From Enterobacter cancerogenus (lineage in GTDB: Bacteria > Pseudomonadota > Gammaproteobacteria > Enterobacterales > Enterobacteriaceae): a stretch of 64,000 nt of DNA. Position 1 is the first letter of the stretch; every line of letters starts with the position of its first letter. The stretch lies in NCBI RefSeq assembly GCF_019047785.1, contig NZ_CP077290.1, forward strand, positions 4,216,001 to 4,280,000, written 5' to 3'. Below, in pieces: positions 11,066 through 22,239 of this stretch. Under the pieces are notes generated by a model. That model made no database searches and had not been told where the DNA came from. It worked only from the letters and a program-made list of their open reading frames with translations. The translations under genes were made by a program, and so were the position numbers.

Positions 11066-11371
11066 ATGTCATATCAATCCCTGGATACCCGCATTGACGA
11101 CGACCTGGCGTTACTGAGCGAAACGCTGGAAGAGGTGTTACGTTCATCTGGCGACCCTGCCGATCAAAAATACATCGAGCTGAAAGCGCGCGCTGAACAG
11201 GCGCTGCACGAGGTTAAAAACCGCGTCAGCCATGCCTCAGACAATTACTACTACCGTGCGAAAAAAGCGGTCTACCGTGCCGATGATTACGTGCATGAAA
11301 AACCGTGGCAAGGCATCGGCGTCGGGGCGGCGGCAGGCCTGGTGCTTGGGCTGCTTCTGGCACGTCGTTAA
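11066..11371 (+). CDS. elaB: Membrane-anchored ribosome-associated protein ElaB
   Basis: Member of the ElaB/YgaM/YqjD family: 101 residues, a soluble helical N-terminal part rich in charged residues and a C-terminal membrane anchor (residues 82-99) with small-residue glycine spacing, ending in ARR. In E. coli the family is induced in stationary phase and is tied to inner-membrane anchoring of ribosomes and stress tolerance. The start ATG at 11066 has GGAGA six bases upstream and matches the E. coli length. An upstream in-frame ATG at 11054 precedes the ribosome site and is unlikely. Confidence 0.93.
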   Translation: MSYQSLDTRIDDDLALLSETLEEVLRSSGDPADQKYIELKARAEQALHEVKNRVSHASDNYYYRAKKAVYRADDYVHEKPWQGIGVGAAAGLVLGLLLARR

Positions 11372-11458
11372 TCGCGTGTAACCACTCCCTATACGTGGGT
11401 ACTGCACTTTATCGCCAGTACCCCGTATAATGTGAGGTTTTAGCAGGGAGAGGTTCGC

Positions 11459-12754
11459 GTGCATTCGATGTCCATCGCGCTGGAGCGCCTGCGCAGCCAG
11501 CTTGCGCAAGCGTTACCCGCTACACCCGGTTTACGTCATTTTGACGTCTCTTTCCCGTTAAACGATGCCTTTGATCCTCTCGCCTGGCTGGGCGTGCAGG
11601 TGTGCTATCCGCAATTTTACTGGCAGCAGCGAAACGGCGACGAGGAGCTTTCCGCGCTCGGTGCCGTCATCCACTTCCCCTCTCTGGCTTCTGCCTCACA
11701 GTTTTTGCACAACCATCCTCAGCAGGCCGATACCCGGATCTGCGGCCTTAACGCCTTCAATCCTGAGCAGGGATCGTTATTTTTACCGCGCCTGCTCTGG
11801 CGACGACATGCCGGGGTTGCTACCCTGCGCCTGCAGCTGTGGAGTGATACCTCGCTTCAGGACGATGCCCGTACCGCGCTGGCGTTTTTAGATGCCCTGC
11901 GTGAGGCCAGATCGATCTCTCCGCTGTCGGTTCAGGTTCTGCATGAAACCCACCACCCGCAAAAGCCCGAGTGGTTACGTCTGGTGCAACAGGCCACCGA
12001 TGCCATTGCCCAGGGCGATTTCGAAAAAGTTGTGCTCGCGCGGGCTACCGATTTGCAGTTTAACCGGGCGATTTCCGCCGTCGCGTTGATGGCGGCGAGC
12101 CGGGCGGTGAATTTACGTTGCTACCATTTTTGCATGGTGTTTGATGCCCACAACGCCTTTATCGGCTCCACGCCGGAGCGGTTATGGCGGCGGCGCGGCG
12201 CGCTGCTGCGTACCGAAGCGCTGGCGGGAACGGTCGCAGGCCATCCTGACGACCGCAAGGCGCAACGCCTGGGTGAATGGTTATTGAACGATGACAAAAA
12301 CCAGCGCGAAAATATGCTGGTGGTCGAAGATATCTGCCAGCGGTTACAGCATCATACCCGGACGCTCGAGGTCCTGCCCGCGCAGGTGGTTCGCTTGCGT
12401 AAAGTCCAGCATTTGCGTCGATGCATCTGGACCGAGCTGAAACAGGCGGACGACGAACGGTGTCTGCATGTGCTACAGCCGACGGCGGCAGTCGCCGGCC
12501 TGCCGCGTCAGCCGGCGCGTGAGTTTATCGATAATAACGAACCCTTCGACAGGGAGTGGTATGCCGGGTCGGCGGGCTTTTTATCGCCCGAACGCAGCGA
12601 GTTCTGCGTGGCGCTACGCTCGGCGCGGATCCACGATGACACCCTGCGCCTGTACGCCGGTGCGGGTATTGTCAGCGGGTCGGACCCGGAGCAGGAGTGG
12701 CAGGAGATCGAAAATAAAGCTGCCGGACTGCGATCTCTGCTCCTAAGGGATTAA
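11459..12754 (+). CDS. menF: Isochorismate synthase MenF
   Basis: Converts chorismate to isochorismate, the first committed step of menaquinone synthesis. 431 residues, equal to E. coli MenF. The chorismate-binding domain spans about 165-425. Visible signatures are [10 protein letters not shown] (catalytic lysine region near 190), [10 protein letters not shown] near 235, [11 protein letters not shown] near 251, ENMLVVEDI near 285 and the C-terminal [16 protein letters not shown]. It starts with GTG at 11459, which has AGGGAGAGG five bases before it. The ATG three codons later is farther from that site. Confidence 0.95.
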   Translation: MHSMSIALERLRSQLAQALPATPGLRHFDVSFPLNDAFDPLAWLGVQVCYPQFYWQQRNGDEELSALGAVIHFPSLASASQFLHNHPQQADTRICGLNAFNPEQGSLFLPRLLWRRHAGVATLRLQLWSDTSLQDDARTALAFLDALREARSISPLSVQVLHETHHPQKPEWLRLVQQATDAIAQGDFEKVVLARATDLQFNRAISAVALMAASRAVNLRCYHFCMVFDAHNAFIGSTPERLWRRRGALLRTEALAGTVAGHPDDRKAQRLGEWLLNDDKNQRENMLVVEDICQRLQHHTRTLEVLPAQVVRLRKVQHLRRCIWTELKQADDERCLHVLQPTAAVAGLPRQPAREFIDNNEPFDREWYAGSAGFLSPERSEFCVALRSARIHDDTLRLYAGAGIVSGSDPEQEWQEIENKAAGLRSLLLRD

Positions 12755-12842
12755 TACTGATTCTCGCAATCCCGATTCATATCAAAATTACAACTTTCTC
12801 TATTATTTATACTGTGTCGCATTATTGATACCGGACAATCTC

Positions 12843-14513
12843 ATGTCAGTAAGTTCTTTCAACCGACGCTGGGCGACGGTGATCCTTGAAGCCCTGACCC
12901 GCCATGGCGTCAGGCATGTGTGCATTGCACCAGGCTCTCGTTCCACTCCGCTGACCCTTGCGGCAGCAGAGAACCGGGCCTTTATTCACCATACCCATTT
13001 TGATGAACGCGGTCTGGGACATCTGGCGCTGGGCCTGGCGAAAGTCAGCAAAGCGCCTGTCGCGGTGATTGTGACCTCCGGTACGGCGGTGGCGAACCTT
13101 TACCCGGCAATTATTGAGGCCGGGCTGACGGGCGAAAAGCTGATCCTGCTCACCGCCGACCGTCCTCCTGAGCTTATTGACTGCGGTGCAAATCAGGCGA
13201 TTCGTCAGCCGAATATCTTTGCGACCCATCCGTCAGAGACCCTGTCTTTACCGCGCCCGACGCAGGATATTCCGGCAGCCTGGCTGGTCTCGACCATTGA
13301 CCATGCAATGGGATCGCTGCGCAGCGGCGCATTACACATCAACTGCCCGTTTGCCGAGCCGCTGTATGGCGAAATGAACGAAACGGGTCGGGTCTGGCAG
13401 CAGCAGCTTGGCGAGTGGTGGGAAAGCGAAAAACCCTGGCTGCGTGAACACACCCATCTGGAAAGCGCCAGACAGCGTGACTGGTTTTTCTGGCGGCAGA
13501 AGCGCGGCGTGGTGGTTGCCGGGCGCATGAGCGCCGCCGAGGGCAAACTGGTCGCCGACTGGGCGAAGACGCTCGGCTGGCCGCTGATTGGCGACGTGCT
13601 TTCCCAGACTGGCCAGCCGCTGCCCTGTGCCGATCTCTGGCTGGGGAACGCCAAAGCGGTGACCGAACTGGCGCAGGCGGATATCGTGGTGCAGATTGGC
13701 TCCAGCCTGACCGGTAAACGGCTCCTGCAGTGGCAGGCGACCTGCAAGCCGGAAGAGTACTGGCTGGTGGACCCGCTGGAAGGGCGGCTCGACCCGGCGC
13801 ACCATCGTGGTCGCCGTCTGGTCTGCGAGATTGACGCCTGGCTTGAGCAGCATCCTGCTGAAAAACGCAAACCCTGGGCAACGGCAATCCCGGACCTTGC
13901 CCGCCAGGCGTGGGAACTTACCCAGGCGCAGTGCGAAAGGTTTGGCGAGGCGGAACTGGCGCACCGGATCCGTCAGTATCTGCCGGAGCAGGGGCAGCTG
14001 TTTGTCGGCAACAGCCTGGTGGTGCGTCTGATTGACGCCTTATCTCAGCTGCCTGCCGGCTACCCGGTGTACAGTAACCGGGGGGCCAGCGGAATTGACG
14101 GGCTGATCTCGACTGCGGCAGGCGTGCAGCGCGCCAGTGCAAAATCCACGCTTGCGATTGTTGGCGATCTTTCCGCCCTGTACGACCTCAACGCGCTGGC
14201 GCTGCTGCGTCAGGCTTCCGCACCGTTTGTGCTGATTGTGGTGAATAACAACGGCGGACAAATTTTCTCTCTGCTTCCCACTCCGCAGAGCGAGCGCGAG
14301 CGTTTCTACCTGATGCCGCAGAACGTGCAGTTCGAGCATGCGGCAGCGATGTTCAGCCTCACGTACCATCGCCCCGAAAGCTGGGCCGATCTGGACGCGG
14401 CGTTGAGCACGGCCTGGCGTCAGCCTGGCGCTACGCTGATTGAGCTGGTGGTTAACGACTCTGACGGCGCCCAGCGGCTGCAAAATCTGCTGGCGCAGGT
14501 GAGCCAGCTGTGA
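12843..14513 (+). CDS. menD: SEPHCHC synthase MenD
   Basis: Thiamine-diphosphate enzyme that joins 2-oxoglutarate and isochorismate to give 2-succinyl-5-enolpyruvyl-6-hydroxy-3-cyclohexene-1-carboxylate. 556 residues, as in E. coli. The three-domain ThDP fold is visible: [14 protein letters not shown] near 30 and [12 protein letters not shown] with the catalytic glutamate near 55 in the PYR domain. In the C-terminal PP domain, [13 protein letters not shown] and VVNNNGG form the Mg-ThDP motif. The start is the ATG at 12843 (MSVSSF); an in-frame ATG six codons upstream lacks support. It overlaps menH by four bases (GTGA). Confidence 0.96.
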   Translation: MSVSSFNRRWATVILEALTRHGVRHVCIAPGSRSTPLTLAAAENRAFIHHTHFDERGLGHLALGLAKVSKAPVAVIVTSGTAVANLYPAIIEAGLTGEKLILLTADRPPELIDCGANQAIRQPNIFATHPSETLSLPRPTQDIPAAWLVSTIDHAMGSLRSGALHINCPFAEPLYGEMNETGRVWQQQLGEWWESEKPWLREHTHLESARQRDWFFWRQKRGVVVAGRMSAAEGKLVADWAKTLGWPLIGDVLSQTGQPLPCADLWLGNAKAVTELAQADIVVQIGSSLTGKRLLQWQATCKPEEYWLVDPLEGRLDPAHHRGRRLVCEIDAWLEQHPAEKRKPWATAIPDLARQAWELTQAQCERFGEAELAHRIRQYLPEQGQLFVGNSLVVRLIDALSQLPAGYPVYSNRGASGIDGLISTAAGVQRASAKSTLAIVGDLSALYDLNALALLRQASAPFVLIVVNNNGGQIFSLLPTPQSERERFYLMPQNVQFEHAAAMFSLTYHRPESWADLDAALSTAWRQPGATLIELVVNDSDGAQRLQNLLAQVSQL

Positions 14514-15286
14514 TCCTCGCGGGCGAGCAAAGGGCCGGGAAACCAGGTTACCCCTGGCTGGTCTTTTTGCACGGTTTTTCCGGCGATGCCCGCGAGTGGC
14601 GGGCGGTTGGGGAGCAACTCGGCGACTACCCGCAGCTGTACCTTGACCTGCCGGGGCACGGTGGCTCTACCGGTATCTCCGTTTCGGGCTTTCATGAGGT
14701 CAGCCAGTTGCTGACCACAACTCTTATTAGTTACAACATACTCTCTTACTGGCTGGTGGGGTACTCTCTCGGCGGCCGCATTGCGATGTTTCACGCCTGC
14801 CAGCAGCCAACAGGGCTGCGCGGCGTGGTGGTCGAAGGGGGCCATCCGGGGCTGCAGGATGCGCACGCGCGCGACGCCCGGTTGGATTCCGATCGCCGCT
14901 GGGCGAAGCGTCTGCGCACGGAACCGCTCGGCACGGTTTTCGCCGACTGGTATCAGCAGCCGGTGTTCGCCTCGCTCACGCAGGCACAGCGCAGCGAGCT
15001 GATAACCCTGCGCAGCCAGAACAGCGGCGCGGCTCTGGCGGATATGCTCGAGGCGACCTCGCTCGCCGTACAGCCCGATCTCCGTTCTGCGTTCGCAGCA
15101 AACCCCGTGCCTTTTTACTATCTCTATGGTGAACGTGATGAAAAATTTGGTGGCATCGCCGCCGAACTGAACGCCGTTCGCCATGCTATCCCTCATGCCG
15201 GACACAACGCCCATCGGGAAAATCCCGCTGCGGTGGCTGCGACTCTGGCGCAGATTCTGCGTCTTCCAACAAAGGACACACTATGA
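14510..15286 (+). CDS. menH: SHCHC synthase MenH
   Basis: Alpha/beta-hydrolase fold enzyme that eliminates pyruvate from SEPHCHC to give SHCHC in menaquinone synthesis. Catalytic serine S86 lies in VGYSLGG, the acid is in YGERDEKF near 211 and the histidine in [11 protein letters not shown] near 232. 258 residues, slightly longer than E. coli because of extra C-terminal residues. It starts with GTG inside the menD stop (GTGA) and ends in an ATGA overlap with menB, so translation is coupled. Confidence 0.94.
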   Translation: MILAGEQRAGKPGYPWLVFLHGFSGDAREWRAVGEQLGDYPQLYLDLPGHGGSTGISVSGFHEVSQLLTTTLISYNILSYWLVGYSLGGRIAMFHACQQPTGLRGVVVEGGHPGLQDAHARDARLDSDRRWAKRLRTEPLGTVFADWYQQPVFASLTQAQRSELITLRSQNSGAALADMLEATSLAVQPDLRSAFAANPVPFYYLYGERDEKFGGIAAELNAVRHAIPHAGHNAHRENPAAVAATLAQILRLPTKDTL

Positions 15287-16140
15287 TCTATCCTGATGAA
15301 AACATGCTCTACGCACCGGTTGAATGGCAAGACTGCTCCGAAGGCTATACCGACATTCGTTATCACAAATCGGCTGATGGGATTGCCAAAATCACCATCA
15401 ACCGCCCGCAGGTGCGCAACGCGTTTCGCCCGCTGACCGTAAAAGAGATGATTCAGGCGCTGGCGGATGCACGCTATGACGACAATATCGGCGTCATTGT
15501 CCTGACCGGTGAAGGCGACAAAGCCTTCTGCTCCGGCGGTGACCAGAAAGTGCGTGGCGATTACGGCGGATACCAGGATGATACCGGTACGCACCACCTG
15601 AACGTGCTCGATTTCCAGCGCCAGATCCGCACCTGTCCAAAACCGGTTGTTGCCATGGTCGCGGGCTACTCCATCGGCGGCGGCCACGTGCTGCACATGA
15701 TGTGCGACCTGACCATTGCCGCTGAAAACGCCATCTTCGGCCAGACCGGCCCGAAAGTCGGCTCGTTCGACGGCGGCTGGGGCGCGTCCTACATGGCTCG
15801 CATTGTCGGTCAGAAAAAAGCGCGCGAAATCTGGTTCCTGTGCCGTCAGTATAACGCTCAGGAAGCGCTGGACATGGGCCTGGTGAATACCGTGGTACCT
15901 GTCGCCGATCTCGAAAAAGAGACCGTCCGCTGGTGTCGCGAAATGCTGCAAAACAGCCCAATGGCGCTGCGCTGCCTGAAGGCGGCACTCAATGCCGACT
16001 GCGACGGCCAGGCGGGTCTGCAGGAGCTGGCGGGTAACGCCACCATGCTGTTCTACATGACCGAAGAGGGTCAGGAAGGACGCAACGCGTTCAATGAAAA
16101 ACGTCAGCCAGACTTCAGCAAATACAAACGGAACCCGTAA
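15283..16140 (+). CDS. menB: 1,4-dihydroxy-2-naphthoyl-CoA synthase MenB
   Basis: Crotonase-family enzyme that closes the naphthoquinone ring, turning o-succinylbenzoyl-CoA into 1,4-dihydroxy-2-naphthoyl-CoA. 285 residues as in E. coli. Oxyanion-hole and CoA segments are visible: [10 protein letters not shown] near 84, [12 protein letters not shown] near 129 (bicarbonate-dependent subfamily) and [13 protein letters not shown] near 154. It overlaps menH by four bases and menC by one. Confidence 0.97.
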   Translation: MIYPDENMLYAPVEWQDCSEGYTDIRYHKSADGIAKITINRPQVRNAFRPLTVKEMIQALADARYDDNIGVIVLTGEGDKAFCSGGDQKVRGDYGGYQDDTGTHHLNVLDFQRQIRTCPKPVVAMVAGYSIGGGHVLHMMCDLTIAAENAIFGQTGPKVGSFDGGWGASYMARIVGQKKAREIWFLCRQYNAQEALDMGLVNTVVPVADLEKETVRWCREMLQNSPMALRCLKAALNADCDGQAGLQELAGNATMLFYMTEEGQEGRNAFNEKRQPDFSKYKRNP

Positions 16141-17105
16141 TGCGTCGCGCGCAGGTTTACCGCTGGCAGATACCCATGGACGCGGGCGTGGTGCTGCGTG
16201 AACGGCGGTTAAAAACCCGTGACGGGCTGTTCGTGCATCTCCGGCAGGGCGAGCGCGAAGGGTGGGGCGAGGTTTCGCCCCTTCCGGGCTTTAGCCAGGA
16301 GTCGCTGGAGGAGGCGCAGGCTGCAGTGCTTGCCTGGGCGCGCGAATGGCGCGAGGGGGCCGAACCGGCACTGCCGGACATCCCCTCCGCTGCCTTCGGC
16401 GTAAGCTGCGCGCTGGCCGAGCTTGAGGGCCGCTTGCCCAACGCGGCGAACTATCGCGCCGCGCCGCTCTGCACCGGCGATCCGGACGAGCTGTTTGCAC
16501 TGCTCTCCGCCATGCCGGGCGAAAAAGTGGCGAAAATCAAGGTCGGGCTGTACGAAGCGGTGCGCGACGGAATGGTGGCGAACCTGCTGCTCGAAGCGAT
16601 CCCCGATTTGCATTTGCGTCTGGACGCCAACCGCGCCTGGACGCCGCTCAAGGCTCAGCAGTTTGCGAAGTATGTTAATCCCGCATACCGCAACCGTATC
16701 GCCTTCCTTGAAGAGCCCTGCAAAACCCGCGATGACTCCCGCGCCTTTGCCCGTGAAACGGGCATTGCAATTGCGTGGGATGAAAGCCTGCGCGAGGCGG
16801 ATTTTGCATTCATCGCCGAGCCTGGCGTGAGTGCGGTGGTGATCAAACCCACGCTCACCGGCAGCCTGGAGAAAGTGCGCGAGCAGGTCGCGGCGGCCCA
16901 TGCCTTAGGGCTGACGGCGGTGATCAGTTCGTCCATTGAATCCAGCCTCGGGCTGACCCAACTGGCGCGCCTCGCCGCGTGGTTAACGCCCGACACCCTC
17001 CCGGGTCTCGACACGCTGAACCTGATGCAGGCCCAGCTGATCCGCACGTGGCCGGACAGTGCCCTGCCGTGCCTCGGGGTCGAGGCGCTGGAGCCGTTGT
17101 TATGA
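16140..17105 (+). CDS. menC: o-Succinylbenzoate synthase MenC
   Basis: Enolase-superfamily dehydratase that converts SHCHC to o-succinylbenzoate. 321 residues. The catalytic lysine is in VAKIKVG near 133. Metal ligands are in LRLDANRAW (D near 161), FLEEPCK (E near 190) and AWDESL (D near 213), and the second lysine is in VVIKPTL near 235. It starts at the last base of the menB stop and ends in an ATGA overlap with menE. Confidence 0.96.
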   Translation: MRRAQVYRWQIPMDAGVVLRERRLKTRDGLFVHLRQGEREGWGEVSPLPGFSQESLEEAQAAVLAWAREWREGAEPALPDIPSAAFGVSCALAELEGRLPNAANYRAAPLCTGDPDELFALLSAMPGEKVAKIKVGLYEAVRDGMVANLLLEAIPDLHLRLDANRAWTPLKAQQFAKYVNPAYRNRIAFLEEPCKTRDDSRAFARETGIAIAWDESLREADFAFIAEPGVSAVVIKPTLTGSLEKVREQVAAAHALGLTAVISSSIESSLGLTQLARLAAWLTPDTLPGLDTLNLMQAQLIRTWPDSALPCLGVEALEPLL

Positions 17106-18463
17106 TGTTTACTGACTGGCCGTGGCGACACTGGCGCGCGCAGCGTGCGGATAAACCCGCGCTGCGGTTAAACGACGACGCGCTGAGCTGGCAGCAGCTG
17201 TGCGAGCGGGTGGACAGGCTGGCGACAGGCTTCCACCGTCAGGGGCTGAGTGAGGGCGATGGCGTGATGCTGCTCGCCCATAACCATCCTCAAACGCTGC
17301 TGGCGTGGCTGGCACTGTTGCAGTGCGGCGCGCGTATTCTTCCGGTCAATCCTCAGCTTCCGCGCCCTCTGCTTGACGTCCTGCTCCCGCAGATGACGCT
17401 GCGCTTCGCGCTGCTGCTTGACGGCGCGTTTGACGGGCTTTCGCGGCTCGCGCTGGATGACCAACCCGGTGAGCATGCCGCCCCGTGGCAGCCGGAGCGT
17501 CTGGCGTCGATGACGCTCACTTCCGGCTCTACCGGCTTACCCAAGGCGGCGGTACACACCTGTGCGGCGCATCTTGCCAGCGCGGCAGGCGTGTTGTCGC
17601 TGATGCCTTACGGCGATGACGACGACTGGCTGCTCTCCCTGCCGCTGTTTCACGTCTCCGGTCAGGGGATTTTGTGGCGCTGGCTTCAGGCCGGGGCGCG
17701 TCTTACGGTGCGTGAGAAACAGCCGCTGGAGCAGGCGCTACAGGGCTGCACCCACGCCTCGCTGGTGCCAACACAGCTGTGGCGACTGCTTAATGGTGAG
17801 TGCCGCATCGCACTGAAAGCCGTGCTGCTTGGCGGGGCGGAAATCCCCGTTGAACTGACTGCGCGCGCGCGTGAGCAGGGGATTCGGACCTTCTGCGGCT
17901 ACGGACTGACCGAGTTCGCCTCCACCGTCTGCGCCAAAGAGGCCGACGGCGCGCCGGATGTGGGCAGCGCGCTGCCGGGCAGAGACGTACAGGTGGTGAA
18001 CGGTGAAGTCTGGATCAGGGCGCAAAGCATGGCGGCGGGCTACTGGCGAGACGGCGCACTCTTACCGCTGGTCAACGACCAGGGCTGGTTTGCCACCCGC
18101 GATCGCGGTGAGTGGCACAACGGTCGCCTGACTATTCTGGGCCGCATGGACAATCTCTTTTTCAGTGGGGGAGAGGGGATCCAACCGGAATCGCTGGAGC
18201 GCGTCATCGTTACCCATCCGCAGGTAAACCAGGTGTTTATCGTCCCGCTGGACGACGCTGAGTTCGGGCAGCGCCCGGTCGCGGTGGTGGAATGTGAGCC
18301 GGGCACGGACATCACGGAATTACCGGAGTGGGTTCAGGGTAAGCTGGCGCGCTTTGAGCAGCCGGTCCACTGGCTGGCGCTGCCGCCAGAGCTGAAAAAT
18401 GGCGGGATAAAGATCTCCCGCCAGGCGTTAAAACAGTGGGTCAATGCCCTGCTAAGAGGGTAA
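17102..18463 (+). CDS. menE: o-Succinylbenzoate-CoA ligase MenE
   Basis: ANL-superfamily adenylate-forming enzyme that activates o-succinylbenzoate with CoA before MenB. 453 residues from the ATG at 17102. The P-loop [16 protein letters not shown] lies near 136-151, [11 protein letters not shown] near 260 binds the adenylate, [28 protein letters not shown] near 335 is the hinge, and [11 protein letters not shown] holds the C-terminal lysine. The frame is open 41 codons further upstream inside menC, but family similarity begins at [11 protein letters not shown]. The stop abuts that of tctA on the other strand with no spacer. Confidence 0.95.
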   Translation: MMFTDWPWRHWRAQRADKPALRLNDDALSWQQLCERVDRLATGFHRQGLSEGDGVMLLAHNHPQTLLAWLALLQCGARILPVNPQLPRPLLDVLLPQMTLRFALLLDGAFDGLSRLALDDQPGEHAAPWQPERLASMTLTSGSTGLPKAAVHTCAAHLASAAGVLSLMPYGDDDDWLLSLPLFHVSGQGILWRWLQAGARLTVREKQPLEQALQGCTHASLVPTQLWRLLNGECRIALKAVLLGGAEIPVELTARAREQGIRTFCGYGLTEFASTVCAKEADGAPDVGSALPGRDVQVVNGEVWIRAQSMAAGYWRDGALLPLVNDQGWFATRDRGEWHNGRLTILGRMDNLFFSGGEGIQPESLERVIVTHPQVNQVFIVPLDDAEFGQRPVAVVECEPGTDITELPEWVQGKLARFEQPVHWLALPPELKNGGIKISRQALKQWVNALLRG

Positions 18464-19978
18464 TCAGCCGATATCCGGCTGCGGTTTGTGCTGGCGACGA
18501 CGAACCCAGCGCAGCACCGGTGGCACGACAATTACCATAATCGCCAGCGCCAGCAGGACTTTCGTCACGCTACTCTCCCACAGAATGGCCATGTTGCCGT
18601 TGCTGATGGAGAGGGCGCGGCGCAGGTTCTGCTCCAGCATTTCACCTAATACAAACCCCAGGATCAGCGGCGACATCGGGAAGTGCATCTTGCGCAAGAT
18701 GTAGCCCAGCACCCCAAGCAGCACCATCAGGACCAGGTCAAAGGTTGTGCTGTGCACCGCATACACCCCAACCGCAGAGACGGCGGCGATAGCAGGAACC
18801 AGGAACCACAGGGGGATGGTCAGCATTCGCGTGAACAGGCCGATCAGCGGGATGTTCATCACCAGCAGCATCACGTTGGCGATCAGCAGGGCGGCAATCA
18901 GACCCCAGACGATATCCGGCTGTTCGGTAAACATTGCCGGACCCGGTGTGATGTTGTAGAGCGTCAGCGCGCCCATCATCACCGCCGTGGTGCCGGAGCC
19001 GGGCACACCGAGGGTCAGCATCGGGATAAACGAGCCGCAGGCCGAGGCGTTATTCGCCGCCTCTGGCGCGGCCACGCCACGGATATCGCCTTTGCCGAAG
19101 CTGTCGCTGTTACCGCTCAGCTTTTTCTCGGTCATGTAGGTGATGGCACTGGCGATGGTGGCCCCTGCGCCGGGCAGAACGCCGACGAAAAAGCCGATCA
19201 CCGACGAACGTAAGGTGGCACCCACACACTGCGCCCCCTCTTTGGCATTAAAGAGCATACGTCCGGTCTTACGAACCAGCGTCTGCCCGCTGCTGGTATG
19301 TTCCAGCATCAGTAAGATTTCCGATACAGAGAACAGCCCAATCACAACGACGATAAACTGCACGCCGTCAGACAGGTGAACGCTGTCGAAGGTAAAGCGA
19401 TAAACCCCGGTGTTGGCATCCACGCCGACGGTGGCTAACCCTAAGCCAATCAGCGCAGACAAAAACGACTTCAGTGGATTTTGCGCCATCATGCTGCCAA
19501 GGCAGGCGATGGCAAACACCATCAGTGCAAAATATTCGGCCGGACCAAACGCCAGCGACCACTCGGCCAGCGCCGGCGCAAACAGAATGATGCCGCCAAT
19601 GGCGATCAGGGAGCCAAAGAACGAACTGACGGCGGAAATCGAGAGCGCCACACCGCCGCGTCCCTGTTGCGCCATCGGGTAGCCATCCAGCGCGGTCATA
19701 ATGGCGGCGGCATCGCCGGGTACGTTAAGCAGTATCGACGAAATGCGCCCGCCGTACTCGCAGCCGATATAGACCGTCGCCAGCAGGATCAGCGCCGACT
19801 CCGCGGGCAGATGCAGGGCAAAGGCCAGCGGTAACAGAATCGCTACGCCGTTGATAGGACCAAGGCCGGGCAGCAGGCCGACAATGGTCCCGACGAAACA
19901 GCCGATCAGGGCGATCACCAGGTTTTCCGGGGTCATCGCTACCGCGAACCCCTGAGAGAGATAGATCCAGGTATCCAT
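18464..19978 (-). CDS. tctA: Tripartite tricarboxylate transporter, large permease TctA
   Basis: Large membrane permease of a TTT-family secondary transporter for citrate-like tricarboxylates. It acts with TctB and the periplasmic binding protein TctC. 504 residues with about twelve hydrophobic segments. Glycine-rich family signatures are [19 protein letters not shown] near residue 33 and [18 protein letters not shown] near 262, reflecting the internal duplication, plus [18 protein letters not shown] near 326. It is the third gene of tctCBA, 11 bases after tctB. The TctC partner is frameshifted here, so transport may be lost unless the shift is a sequencing error. Confidence 0.94.
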   Translation of the reverse strand: MDTWIYLSQGFAVAMTPENLVIALIGCFVGTIVGLLPGLGPINGVAILLPLAFALHLPAESALILLATVYIGCEYGGRISSILLNVPGDAAAIMTALDGYPMAQQGRGGVALSISAVSSFFGSLIAIGGIILFAPALAEWSLAFGPAEYFALMVFAIACLGSMMAQNPLKSFLSALIGLGLATVGVDANTGVYRFTFDSVHLSDGVQFIVVVIGLFSVSEILLMLEHTSSGQTLVRKTGRMLFNAKEGAQCVGATLRSSVIGFFVGVLPGAGATIASAITYMTEKKLSGNSDSFGKGDIRGVAAPEAANNASACGSFIPMLTLGVPGSGTTAVMMGALTLYNITPGPAMFTEQPDIVWGLIAALLIANVMLLVMNIPLIGLFTRMLTIPLWFLVPAIAAVSAVGVYAVHSTTFDLVLMVLLGVLGYILRKMHFPMSPLILGFVLGEMLEQNLRRALSISNGNMAILWESSVTKVLLALAIMVIVVPPVLRWVRRRQHKPQPDIG

Positions 19979-19989
19979 AGCGTGCTCCG

Positions 19990-20421
19990 TTAGTTAAACC
20001 ATGCGCCGAGGGGCAGCGTCACGTCCAGCAGGCGGTCGAAGGCGTACCAGAGTAAAATGCCCAGTACGACCCCGGAGATCCCCGCCGCAGGCAGCGAGGC
20101 GTTAAACAGCATGCCAATCACCATTGTCAGAATGGCGGTGGCAATCGGGAAGCCGAGCCATTCAAAGCCCCAGGCGTACATCAGCAGGACAATCACCATG
20201 ACCAGCAGCCGTTGCAGGGTGCGGCGTGGCGGCCACTCCACGGTGTCCGGGTGGCGCAGCAGCAGGGCCACCGAGCAGAGCAGCATCAGGCCGACAATAC
20301 CCATGGGAAAAGGACGCGGTCCCACGGGTTCATAGCTGTATTCGCTGTGGATCTGCCAGGCGACGAACATCCCGCCAATGCAGAGCAGCAGCCAAATTCC
20401 GGCAAAAATACGATCGCTCAT
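19990..20421 (-). CDS. tctB: Tripartite tricarboxylate transporter, small permease TctB
   Basis: Small membrane subunit of the TctABC transporter: 143 residues with four predicted transmembrane helices (about residues 8-24, 40-57, 75-110 and 115-137). Family identity comes from the four-helix profile, size and position between tctC and tctA; sequence in this family is poorly conserved. The spacing, 11 bases on each side, fits a single tctCBA transcript. Confidence 0.9.
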   Translation of the reverse strand: MSDRIFAGIWLLLCIGGMFVAWQIHSEYSYEPVGPRPFPMGIVGLMLLCSVALLLRHPDTVEWPPRRTLQRLLVMVIVLLMYAWGFEWLGFPIATAILTMVIGMLFNASLPAAGISGVVLGILLWYAFDRLLDVTLPLGAWFN

Positions 20422-20432
20422 AGCGCCTCCGG

Positions 20433-21412
20433 TTATTTCGCCAGACCAAAGGCTTTCGCCTGCCCGCGGTAGTCCTTCACCTGCTTTTTAACGTATTCGT
20501 CCAGCGGCTTACCGTTCAGATTGAACTCAAACAGCCCGCGCAGATCGCGCTGCTTTTTGAACTCGTCGGTTTGCTGGAGCTTCGCGAAGGTCTCCACCCA
20601 CCACTGGTATTCGGCGTCGGTCACTTTCGGCCCGACGAAGAAGCCGCGAATGATCGGCCAGACCAGGTTATAACCCTGCTCTTTGGCGGTAGGGACGTTT
20701 GCCAGCTGGCCCGGCAGACGGTTTTCTGAGAACACCGCCAGCACGCGAATTTTGTCCCCGCTCAGGTAGGGCACCATTTCGCTGAGATCGCCCGATACCG
20801 CCTGGACGTGATTACCCATCAGCGCCGTCACCGGCTCACCGCCGCCTTCAAACGCCACGTAGCGCATCTTGTGTGGATCGACTTTCGCCTGCTGCGCCAG
20901 CAGAGCGGCTTTCATCCAGTCCTGACTGCCGATAGAGGCCCCCGCGCCAATCACTACGCTGTTGGGGTCTTTTTCCATGGCGGCCAGCAAATCGTTCAGG
21001 GATTTCCACGGGGAGTCTGCGCGTACGGCAATCATGCCGTAATCGGTGCCCACGGTGGCGAGCCAGCGCACATCATTCACGTCATACCGGCCAAATTTTC
21101 CTTGTGCCAGGTTAAGCAGGGAGCCGCCGGAGAAGGCCACCACGGTACCCGCTTCGGCAGGGCGCTGCGCGACAATCGCGTTATAGGCCACCGCGCCTAC
21201 GCCGCCGGGCATGTAGGTGACGCGCATCGGTTTTTCGATGGCCTTCGTCTCCAGCAGGCTGACCTGAATCAGCTTGCAGGTCAGGTCAAAGCCGCCGCCG
21301 GGTTTGGCCGGGCGATACATTCGGTGCGGGAGGGCGCTTCCTGCGCCTGGACAACAGAGGCACTCAACATCAATACGCTTGCAGCAAGGGTAGAAAGTAA
21401 TTGTTTTTTCAT
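20433..21412 (-). pseudogene. tctC: Tricarboxylate-binding protein TctC, frameshifted
   Basis: Periplasmic solute-binding protein of the TctABC transporter (Bug/TctC fold). The true start is the ATG at 21412 (or its twin at 21415). It opens a signal peptide, MKKQLLSTLAASVLMLSAS, with cleavage expected after VQA. After codon 34 the frame breaks: mature-family sequence (PAKPGGGFDLTCKL onward) continues one base out of register. The break is at the G-run 21310-21312 (C-run on the coding strand), where one more base would restore about 326 residues, the family length. As written, translation ends after 43 residues. The out-of-frame stretch upstream of PAKPG is not TctC. It may be a real mutation or an assembly error. 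Confidence 0.85.
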
Positions 21413-21415
21413 CAT

Positions 21416-21564
21416 TTATCCTCACGCCGGAGAACCGGGAGTACGGGTACGGGTGTCTTTTTTCTGATTATGTGAACCACCTTGTAGCGGTTCCGTTGCG
21501 TGATTGTTAAAACAATAACCTTTCATTTCCCTTTCACTGCGGCACCAACTTTACAGGATGTGAT
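21416..21564. promoter_or_regulatory. Divergent tctC / tctD control region
   Basis: A 149-base gap between divergent tctCBA and tctDE that must hold promoters for both. It is where TctD would be expected to bind, by analogy with the Salmonella system. A short tandem TACGGG repeat lies at 21441-21456. I cannot assign promoter boxes with confidence. Confidence 0.5.
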
Positions 21565-22239
21565 ATGCGTCTCTTACTGGCGGAAGATAATCGTGAGCTG
21601 GCTCACTGGCTGGAGAAAGCGCTGGTACAGAACGGTTTTGCCGTGGACTGCGTCAACGACGGACGCGCGGCAGATCACCTTCTGCAGGGCGAAAACTACG
21701 CTGTCGCTATTCTTGATATCGGCATGCCCGGCTTCGACGGGCTGGAGGTGGTCCATCGTCTGAGAAAACGTGGGCAGACGCTGCCGGTGCTGTTTCTAAC
21801 CGCGCGCAGCAACGTGGCAGACAGGGTCAAAGGGCTGAATGCCGGGGCGGATGACTATCTGCCGAAGCCGTTCGAGCTGGAAGAGCTTGATGCGCGCCTG
21901 CGCGCGCTGCTGCGTCGAAGTGAAGGGCGGACCCAGGAGCGCCAGCGCCTGGGGGAGCTTGAATACGATGATGAAGGCTTTTTCCTGCTGCGCGATGAAC
22001 CCCTCTCCCTGACGCCGCGCGAACTCTCTTTACTGAAGGTGCTGATGCACCGCCGGACCCGCCCCGTCTCACGACAGCAATTGTTCGACCAGGTGTTTAG
22101 CCTGAACGATGACGTCAGTCCCGAGAGCATCGACCTTTATGTTCATCGCCTGCGTAAGAAACTGACCAGCAGCGGCGTGCGGATCACCACGCTCAGAGGG
22201 CTGGGCTACGTGCTGGAGTGCGGCGATGAAGTGGCTTAA
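21565..22239 (+). CDS. tctD: Two-component response regulator TctD
   Basis: OmpR-family response regulator of 224 residues. The receiver domain (1-115) has the acidic pair E7/D8, phosphoacceptor D51 (AILDIGMPGFDG), a conserved T near 79 and K near 101 (LPKPF). The winged-helix DNA-binding domain covers about 128-222 (LTPRELSLLKVLMH ... RLRKKL ... LRGLGYVLE). Position next to tctCBA and similarity to Salmonella TctD support a role in tricarboxylate-induced expression of the transporter. It overlaps tctE by 14 bases. Confidence 0.92.
   Translation: MRLLLAEDNRELAHWLEKALVQNGFAVDCVNDGRAADHLLQGENYAVAILDIGMPGFDGLEVVHRLRKRGQTLPVLFLTARSNVADRVKGLNAGADDYLPKPFELEELDARLRALLRRSEGRTQERQRLGELEYDDEGFFLLRDEPLSLTPRELSLLKVLMHRRTRPVSRQQLFDQVFSLNDDVSPESIDLYVHRLRKKLTSSGVRITTLRGLGYVLECGDEVA

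Noticed and set aside
14420-15214. 264-codon minus-strand frame opposite menH
   Set aside because: Antisense shadow of the menD-menH coding sequence with no start site or family similarity.
21413-21425. Extended N-terminus of the tctC frame ending at 21425
   Set aside because: The stretch before PAKPGGG is an out-of-register reading of the signal-peptide region; the true start is at 21412 in the neighbouring frame.
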